From: Metallyticus violacea
Lineage: Eukaryota > Arthropoda > Insecta > Mantodea > Metallyticidae
DNA length: 64,000 bases
Reading direction: 5' to 3'
NCBI GenBank assembly: GCA_030762175.1
Contig: JAUJEO010000019.1
Location: 1,494,001-1,558,000 of the forward strand
The position numbers were made by a program, and so were the translations under genes. The notes below the pieces were generated by a model that saw only the letters and a list, made by a program, of their open reading frames with translations, was not told the origin of the DNA and ran no database searches. This document shows, one piece after another, positions 57,340-64,000 of the stretch (its first letter is position 1; every line of letters begins with the position of its first letter).

Positions 57340-57545
57340 AATGAATGAATGAATGAATACTTTATTTCTACATATTTCTCTTACATTAACTTTGCACAAC
57401 ATCCTTGGAGTGCTTGTTATTTAGGATTAACTCTCTAGTTGTATATGCATTAGATCCTCCCCATTCCACTATTCTTACGTAACTGTCCTCTCCCTTTCTT
57501 TATTTCTGATCCACGAAATTTGATATCAATATATAACCCTGAAAA
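57340..57545 (-). pseudogene. LINE-Y 3' end with ATTC repeat tail
   Basis: Minus strand ends in four ATTC units (57342-57358). The preceding sequence (AAGCACTCCAAGGATGTTG and AAAGTTAATGTAAGAG) matches the copy at 37980-38160. Short coding remnant: RIVEWGGSNAYTTREL. Confidence 0.6.
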
Positions 57546-57633
57546 GCTTGTATAGTTAACTTGATCAATGTCCTTCAATGTTACATTTCACTAAAGAATC
57601 CAGAGCTCACCTTTCAATCTTCTTCCTACATCT

Positions 57634-57972
57634 ATAAACAATGTAATATAGTTTTTTTCACACTAACTCCATTCACTTACATAAAATTTGGAACATATGT
57701 TTCGGGAGCGATCCCTCCCATCTTCAGCCTGTTGACAAACTGTTGTTAAATGTGACGGTTGGGTCTCTTGATGTTCTTGTGGCAAGAACAGCCTGTTGAC
57801 AAACAACAGGCTGAACACAACAGTTTGTCAACAGGCTGAAGATGGGAGGGATCGCTCCCGAAACATATGTTCCAAATTTTATGTAAGTGAATGGAGTTAG
57901 TGTGAAAAAAACTGTATTACATTGTTTATAGATATACCACTCCATTGTCAACAGCTTCGTAAGTACACTTAA
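57634..57972 (+). mobile_element. Penelope-derived foldback insertion, 339 bp
   Basis: Flanked by a perfect 14-bp duplication (TTCTTCCTACATCT at 57620-57633 and 57973-57986). Arms 57631-57746 and 57817-57932 are 116 bp, nearly perfect, with a 70-bp spacer. The right end is the family tail CCATTGTCAACAGCTTCGTA. Each arm carries an intact CTGAAGA/GAAAC core. High arm identity suggests recent origin. Confidence 0.93.
57836..57872 (+). ncRNA. hammerhead-like core, right arm of 339-bp foldback
   Basis: CTGAAGA (57836-57842), GGGAG/CTCCC stem II, GAAAC (57860-57864), then ATATGTTC, in which AC/GT could form a short stem III with GTT as the triplet. Both invariant boxes are kept. The mirror image lies at 57691-57727 on the minus strand. 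Confidence 0.5.
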
Positions 57973-58499
57973 TTCTTCCTACATCTTCATTATAATGAAC
58001 AAACACAAGGATAATGACTAAAAGAAAGTGCACCGGCTTTTCTACTCCTACTTCTTCAGTTGTTACAACTTCACTATTATGAATTTTTTTTGTTGGGATG
58101 TTCAGTACAGCTTTATGAAATTGAGGTGACATTTAATTTAGGTTGCTAGTGTTATGAGATTTTTCATCTTGCAAAAAACTATTTTTACAAATGGCATGGT
58201 TATCTTCCAAGGATCCAATTAAAATTGTTCCAAATTTTACAGATAAAAAAAAAAGTAGACCATGAAACACATCATCTATCATTTCAAAATAACAAATGTT
58301 TTGAAAATGATTACTAGATAGTAATGTAAAATCAGCTTTCATAGTAAAGATACTGAAGTACAATATTTTTACAATTAACTAAAGTTGGATAGACAATTTT
58401 CATGTGAAGAAGTCTATAATCTGATTTGTAAATTCAGGAGGAATAAAGTAGTATGAATTGATAGTTTACTTATAAATAGTTAAAGTTAGTTATAGTTAG

Positions 58500-59170
58500 T
58501 TGTTTATCTGAGGTAACTGATGTAGTAAGGCAAGAGAGAGGTCTTAGGCCAGGTAAGTTGAGCCCAGTATTGTTTAACTTATTTATTAATGATGTCTTAA
58601 ATTATTTAAAAGAAATAAAAATAAATAAAACAGTTGAACACAAGCTCAAAGATCTAATTAATTATAAATAATTGGCTAAAATAAGCAAACTCAGGGTAAA
58701 CCCATGCCCCCAACATTTTTTGCCTTGAAGAATGCTAATGTTCATATTCTTACAATTAAAAATAGACATTCCATGGCTACTTTATACTGATGATCTTGTG
58801 GTGTGTTCATATCACTGTATGGTTTAAAGTTTCTAGATGAAATTCAGAGGTACTGTGGAGAATGGGGACTGAAGGAGAATTGGGAAAAAGCTTAAATTAT
58901 GATGCTTAAAGATGAAAAATGGTTAATAGAAGATAGAGAAATTCCATTGTTAGTAAAGTTTCATACTTCAGAATGAAGTTGGGAAAAGCACAAGAGAATG
59001 ACAATGAGGACAATGTAGATATTTATATTTAGCACCGAGTATTTGAAAGTGTTTGAAAGAATTAATTCTACTTTGGTTGAGTTGCAATGGATTTAGAAGT
59101 GGAAATATTGGGAATTGATGATGGATGGCATACTATGGATTTAATTCAAAGAGCAGCACCAGAAAGTCTA
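58500..59170 (+). pseudogene. LINE-Z segment 4, RT palm
   Basis: VRQERGLRPGKLSPVLFNLF followed by INDVLNYLKEIK near 58530-58625, then IPWLLYTDDLVVCS near 58770-58815 (catalytic block, YTDD instead of YADD) and LDEIQRYCGEWGLKENWEK near 58834-58890. An insertion or frameshift lies between them (58625-58765). This is the most downstream LINE-Z part; the C-terminal region fades out after 59170. Confidence 0.8.
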
Positions 59171-60014
59171 CAGGTGAATTCTTGTCAACAATGAAAAGCT
59201 AATTATTCACTGCCAGTTGCACCAACATTGGGGATATGCTTAAAAGATAGTGTGCATTATATATTTTAAATTGAATTTCTAGTTTTCTTCTTTATGTGTA
59301 TGGTTTGGTGCTTATATCCTGCATTGTGTCAGTTGTATTGCATAGCAGTGTGAAGAGAAACAATGTCAAGATACAAGTATTTGAAAGCTTCTTTAATTCG
59401 TTCCTATCTGACGGATTATAATTATCTTATTGATGGCAGGAAAGTAATTTGTTGTTGTTTATGTAACAAACAAGTAAGAATTAGACATTTTCTTTGTTAC
59501 AGTAGGCAAGCTGGTAACTAACTTTTAAGAAATATATCAGAGATCTTTTCTTCCTTGGGGTTATAAAAATTTAATAATAATCAAATAATAATTATTGTTA
59601 TTATGACTATTATTGTTCAAACCTCAATTTGAAGGAAAATTAAATTAATTCCATTCCATCCACCCATTCAGCTTTAACACTATAGAAAATCTCCATTAAG
59701 CAGCATGTATATGACACAGAGCATACAGGAAGAGCTAAAGAAAAGAATTTGCTGAAACATACTCTAATGACTCAAACTTCCACAAGTTTGACAACAACCA
59801 ATGATTTCAATTCAGATCTTTGTAGGGCATTCACAGCAGCTAATATTTCATGAAACGTGCTGCAAAATCAATGTACTGCCAAAACCCATTCTATCTGAGT
59901 TCACACTCAGGAAGACAAATTTGGATATTCAGTATCAGAAAACATTTGCTGCAATTAGGGAGACATCTGCATTTGGGTAGCTGTCAATGAACAATTTGAT
60001 GCTTTCAACAGATA

Positions 60015-61307
60015 CGAGGGTGGTCTGAAAAGTTTCCGACCTAATAAAGATACAAGACATTTTTTCAGAATTTTTTTTTTTTTTTTATTTTTCAACATAG
60101 TCTCCTTGTAACTCTACACACTTCTCCCAGCAATGCTCCCATCTCTGTAACCCGTCCAAATAGTACTCGGCGTTTTTCTCTGCAAAATAATTGTTCACGA
60201 AGGTGATTGCCTCTTCATTTGACGAAAATCTCTGTCCTCCGAGTGCAATTTTCAGATGAGGGAACAAAAAGAAGTCGCTTGGGGCTAGATCTGGTGAGTA
60301 CGGCGGATGGTCAAGCAGTTCAAACGGTAATTCGTGGATTTTCGCCATTGCAGCCGCTGAGGTGTGAGACGGTGTGTTGTCTTGCTGAAACAGGATTTTC
60401 TTTTTCTGCAAATGTGGCCGTTTTTCCGCAAGTTCTGCCTTCAGCTTGTCAAGTAATGATGCGTAGTATGCTCCTGTAATGGTTTTTCCTCTTTGAAGAT
60501 AATCGATTAAAATAACTCCATGACTATCCCAAAAAACAGTCGCCATCACTTTCCCAGCCGAAAAAAAGTTTTTGCTTTTTTTGGAGTCAGTTCCCCCTTT
60601 GCAGTCCACTGTTTGGACTGTATTTTTGTTTCGGGCGGATAATGGTGTATCCAAGTTTCATCTACAGTAATTAATCGGCGTCAAAACTCGGATAAATTGC
60701 GCCTAAACTGCGCCAACAGAGCGTTGGAAATGTTCATTCGAACACGTTTTTGGTCTAACGTGAGCAAACGCGGCACCCAACGCGCGGACAGCTTTCTCAT
60801 GTCTAAATGTTGATTTAATATGTGACAAACACGTTCTTTTGACATGTTCATAGCCTCTGCTATCTCTCTCACTTTAATTCGGCGGTCGTTTAGCACCATT
60901 TGGTGAACTTTGGCGATGTTTTCGTCGGTAGTTGCAGTTTTTGGACGTCCCGAACATTCATCGTCTCCCAAGCTCTTACGGCCACGTTTAAATTCAGCTG
61001 CCCAAAATTTCACTGTGGTAAATGATGGTGCACAGTCCCCATACACAGAATCCAACTCATATTTGATTTGCATAGGCGTATTACCTTTCAAAAACAAATA
61101 TTTAATGACAGATCAATACTCGATTTTGTCCATTTTCATAAAAACACATTAACTCATTCAAACGACTGTTACATAACAACTGAGCGTCCAAAATGGCTGA
61201 AACTTTGGTGAGTAGCTGTCAACAGATGAACAACGAAATTCACTAGCTTTTATTTACGAGTGCTGCCGTCTTCATGTTGAGGTCGGAAACTTTTCAGACC
61301 ACCCTCG
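60015..61307 (-). mobile_element. Nearly intact mariner element (1,293 bp)
   Basis: Perfect terminal inverted repeats of 28 bp (CGAGGGTGGTCTGAAAAGTT and TCCGACCT) with TA duplications at 60013-60014 and 61308-61309. Length is normal. It is nested in the hAT relic and in the same orientation as DHRS12. Perfect ends and few coding lesions make it the youngest DNA transposon in the window. Confidence 0.97.
60085..61140 (-). pseudogene. mariner transposase (DD34D), lightly damaged
   Basis: Starts MKMDKIEY near 61140, then a TGA, then KYLFLKGNTPMQIKYELD. The frame 61097-60681 carries the two helix-turn-helix units (VREIAEAMNMSKERVCHIL). After a second TGA come RRLITVDETWIHHY (first Asp), a frameshift in a T-run near 60565, VMATVFWDSHG, FQQDNTPSHT (second Asp) and SPDLAPSDFFLF (third Asp); 34 residues separate the last two. 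All three catalytic aspartates survive. Lesions are two premature TGA codons, one possibly CGA to TGA, and one frameshift. It ends LQGDYVEK. Confidence 0.95.
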
Positions 61308-62240
61308 TATATTGCAAATATAACAGTTGGTAACATTTTCCCTCCACATCATGTAGTAACCAGAGAGCTCCATAAAGTCAATGGCTAGTCCATTACAGTT
61401 ATTTGTTGGTAGCTTGAAGAAAGTACAGTTCTTCGCTGCAGAGATGCTGCTTCCTATATCATCTCAGTCTCTCCTCTTCTGAAAATATTCTAACTTAACA
61501 TTATACATGTCACCTACTTAGCCCATACCTTTCATCGGACCTCAGAAACCATAAGGCATGAATTTCCATAAGCCAATACCCTGATCTCTGATATGAAGAA
61601 AACTTTCTGCAAAGCTCCATTCTGCATTGCATTCTTCAAGAAAAACACTTCCAGAAATTCTTCTTCCTCCTCAAACTTTTTAACATGCTGAGGCTCCTGT
61701 ATAGAAGCAGTTCTATATTATGTGGAACATTGTGATGATATTGCTGCTATGGTAAAAGAGCCTTCTACTGAAAGTGCAGCTTGTATTTTGTCTGCAAAGA
61801 AGCTGTTGAAAAATTCAAGTTTGAAGCCAGATCTTATAATACATAAAGACAAATTTTTCATTCTTGCCCTTAACAATAGCAAAGCTGGAATGCAAAGGAA
61901 ACTTTTTGTCAGATCACATTTCAGAGGTGCAAGAAGCTGAAGTGAAAATCTGCTAAGGAAGAAATTGGAGACAAAGGAAGGTACAAGTGGTAGAGAGTAG
62001 AATGAAAAAAAATTCCAGATATGCTATAACTGTTCTTATGATAAATGTTTTGGTTGGGGAAAATGGAGAAATTCCAGAAAAAGTGGGCATGAAAAATGTA
62101 ACAAAATATAAGTTTGCTCCTATAACATCTGTGTCAGTGGAAAGGTAATTTTTAGCCTTTAAAATGATTTTAACACACAAAAGACAGCCTAATTGTTGAA
62201 AATTTGGAGAAAATCTTAATAATATATTGTGCTGCAAATT

Positions 62241-63330
62241 ATGAAAACACAAATAAGGTGTGCTGCTTATAGTCAGTCATACTTATAAAAATGTATAAGT
62301 ACTTAACTTTCCTGCATAAAAAAAGCAGTACCTAATTTAATAGTTTTGTAATCCATTTTAGATGCCAAAACTTAAAAATTTTCTTGCCTAATATTAAAAA
62401 TAAGTGCCTAATTAAATCATTTTGTAACCTGCCTAAAATATCAACTTTTCATGCCTAAAATTCGGAGGTTTAATGATTACATAAAAACATTGTTTTTTTT
62501 TCTCACATGATAATTACCTATTTGGCATTTATTTTAAGTATATATTACTAAATGTTTAAGCTAAAACATTATGTTTCTTTCATTACTTCATTAAGAGTTA
62601 AAAGAAATGTGCAATTGGTTTTTACTTGCTTACTAAAAATTGTGCTGCATATATATTAAAGCATTATCTTAGAAATTAAATACCAATATCAAAAGTTAAT
62701 AACATTTCCATAACACAATTGGTTCAACATAAATGGGTAGCTTTCCAACAGTCATATTTATCCTCCCATCTTTATCATTCACCTGTGTACACTTAGGCAT
62801 AATAGTGATATTCCAATAGCTATAAGAGGAAGGTATAGTTGGCAAAATATCTCTTTTTTGCAAAATATTTTTCTACAAATCATTGTTCTCAAGATCTATA
62901 TCTGGTTTAAAGGATGCCATCTATATAAGTTTCAACCATTAGAGCATGTTACTTTTTCTAATAAAACTGTTAATTCCACAAATATTAAGTTGAAATTGAC
63001 CAGAAATAATTGGTTAAATAATAAATAAAAATAAAATAAAAACTTCTATATAACAGTCTTTACCGAGCTGTGCTAAATGCCTCTACAAACTCATTCTTAA
63101 ATTTCTTTACAAATTAAATAAGTGCCAATGAAAAGAAGTTTTGTTTTAACTGAATTTTTTCAAATTTGAATGTGTAAAAATGAACTTGTGTTTCTTGAGG
63201 TATGTATATGTTCAATAACATTCTTCTCATAGGTATAACATTGTTGGTTTTATTTAATGCATTATTTCCTGGCAGTCTTTACCATATGTGATAATACCAA
63301 AATATCATCTTAAGAGATTTAGCCTTAAAT
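62241..63330. other. Intronic DNA, probable hAT 3' region then nothing recognised
   Basis: 62290-62470 has repeated GCCTAA-type blocks that may be the hAT 3' end. The rest is AT-rich without a recognisable feature. Confidence 0.4.
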
Positions 63331-63339
63331 TAGTTGCAG

Positions 63340-63626
63340 TACCACCACAGGTGGCTGAGGTTATTAAGGCATGAACTTATGAGTGGGAGGTCTGGAGTTC
63401 AAATCCCACCAGGACCCTCCTCCCTTACTGAGGTTTTTCCAGATTTTCCTCAATCCTCATAAATGGCAAATACTGGGGAGGCACCCTAAACTTAGGCCTG
63501 GAACGTTTCCCTCCTTAAAAATTCCTTTCCCAGTATATCGTTTCATTTCATGTATCACCAGTGCCCACTGCCTGTGGTGCCTCAGTAGTAAAAATGGGCA
63601 TTAAACACCATTCACAAAACAAATAA
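63340..63626 (+). mobile_element. SINE family A, full-length copy
   Basis: Head with GGTGGCTGAGGTTATTAAGG and B box GAGTTCAAATCCCACC, body with CTTAGGCCTGGAACGTTTCC, and the tail GCCTGTGGTGCCTCAGTAGT. Flanked by a 9-bp duplication (TAGTTGCAG at 63331-63339 and 63627-63635). CpG sites in the head have become TpG or CpA, so it is older than the copy at 22588. Confidence 0.9.
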
Positions 63627-63696
63627 TAGTTGCAGCTATTACCTGAGGCAATATTTATTTAAAAATCAGTGTTCAGAGTTTAGGATAATATCCCAC

Positions 63697-63832
63697 CTGT
63701 TGCCGCTTATTTTGGGCGTAAGCTGTCACACCACTAAAAGGATTCATTTTCTCAAATTGCAAGTCGTCATTGTTTAGATGCTGCAGTAACATTCCACCAG
63801 ATGAAACAAATATCACACGAGATGTTTCTGAT
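63697..63832 (-). CDS. DHRS12: DHRS12-like SDR, active-site exon
   Basis: Begins after TTTTTTGTGCAG in phase 2 (one leftover base) and ends CAACAG|GTGGG in phase 0. Encodes SETSRVIFVSSGGMLLQHLN, then NDDLQFEKMNPFSGVTAYAQ and NKRQQ. VSSGG carries the catalytic Ser of short-chain dehydrogenases, and YAQNK is the YxxxK catalytic pair. Together with SSGGML and NKRQQ this points to DHRS12 rather than a classical retinol dehydrogenase. The Rossmann nucleotide-binding exons should lie beyond 64000. Confidence 0.92.
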
Positions 63833-63837
63833 CTGCA

Positions 63838-63895
63838 CAAAAAAGAATAAAATAAAATAAAATAAAAGAAAAAGAAAAAGAAAGAAAGAAAGAAG
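63838..63895 (-). promoter_or_regulatory. Polypyrimidine tract from simple repeats at splice acceptor
   Basis: On the minus strand TTTCTTTC- and TTTTA-type repeats run directly into TTCTTTTTTGTGCAG at the exon start 63832. The tract is a microsatellite that also serves as the acceptor's pyrimidine-rich region. Confidence 0.75.
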
Positions 63896-64000
63896 ATATT
63901 ACTATGCGCTCACTTTTTTTTTTTTTTTTAATTTTAATCATTCATATTAAAAATGATTTTGTGAAATGCTATATAAATTAATATTGCATGAAAATGACAA

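Larger units (their letters stand above)
59361..62240 (+). pseudogene. hAT transposase relic (CGGBP1-associated type), split by mariner
   Basis: Starts near MSRYKYLKASLIRSYLTDYN then YLIDGRKVICCCLCNK, a BED-like zinc-binding start. SDLCRAFTAANIS follows near 59810. ICIWVAVNEQFDAFNRY ends at the mariner insertion (60014), and IANITVGN resumes at 61312. Later parts are STESAACILSAKKLLKNSSL, then KPDLIIHKDKFFILAL near 61755-61870, and APITSVSVER near 62115-62145, the C-terminal dimerisation block. Stops and frameshifts disable it. Confidence 0.82.

Overview
This is an AT-rich animal nuclear sequence, most probably from an arthropod (perhaps an insect) with a large, repeat-filled genome. The evidence is split exons with consensus splice sites, long introns, tRNA-derived SINEs, mariner, Tc1 and hAT transposons, Penelope-like elements with GIY-YIG domains, and several non-LTR retrotransposons. 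I cannot name the species. No bacterial-type gene organisation, CRISPR array or phage signature is visible.

The only host gene I can support is on the minus strand: three exons encoding the C-terminal part of a short-chain dehydrogenase/reductase of the DHRS12 type (63832-63697, 47453-47234, 42435-42326). Reading phases match at both junctions, and the last exon ends in TAA. The introns are 16,243 bp and 4,798 bp; earlier exons lie beyond 64000. Both introns are full of mobile elements, and no other host exon is convincing.

Layout. 1-10350: mostly featureless AT-rich DNA with Penelope-derived inverted-repeat insertions, SINEs, a hAT scrap and a non-LTR tail. 10791-18250: an internally deleted mariner, a decayed mariner, two SINEs and two non-LTR tails. 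19739-24475: a hAT relic, a full-length SINE with a 12-bp target duplication, and a relic of an unclassified transposon. 27594-28971: a Tc1/mariner copy with both ends. 31540-32580: a pogo/Tigger relic. 34500-40000: SINE, non-LTR scraps and nested palindromes. 40780-41805: a Penelope-like copy with inverted ends. 42326-64000: the DHRS12 gene with its intronic load, including a Tc1 relic with an in-frame 174-bp tandem duplication, a multi-level retroelement nest (49.7-59.2 kb), and a hAT relic carrying a nearly intact mariner.

The most interesting signal is a family of small foldback insertions built from Penelope-like 3' ends. Three are only 178-204 bp, and most copies have 12-14-bp target duplications. 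Several copies carry a motif set resembling a minimal hammerhead ribozyme (CTGANGA, a short stem, GAAAC, then sometimes GTC). Hammerheads are already known in Penelope-like terminal repeats; the head-to-head, very small, cleanly duplicated form seen here deserves follow-up.
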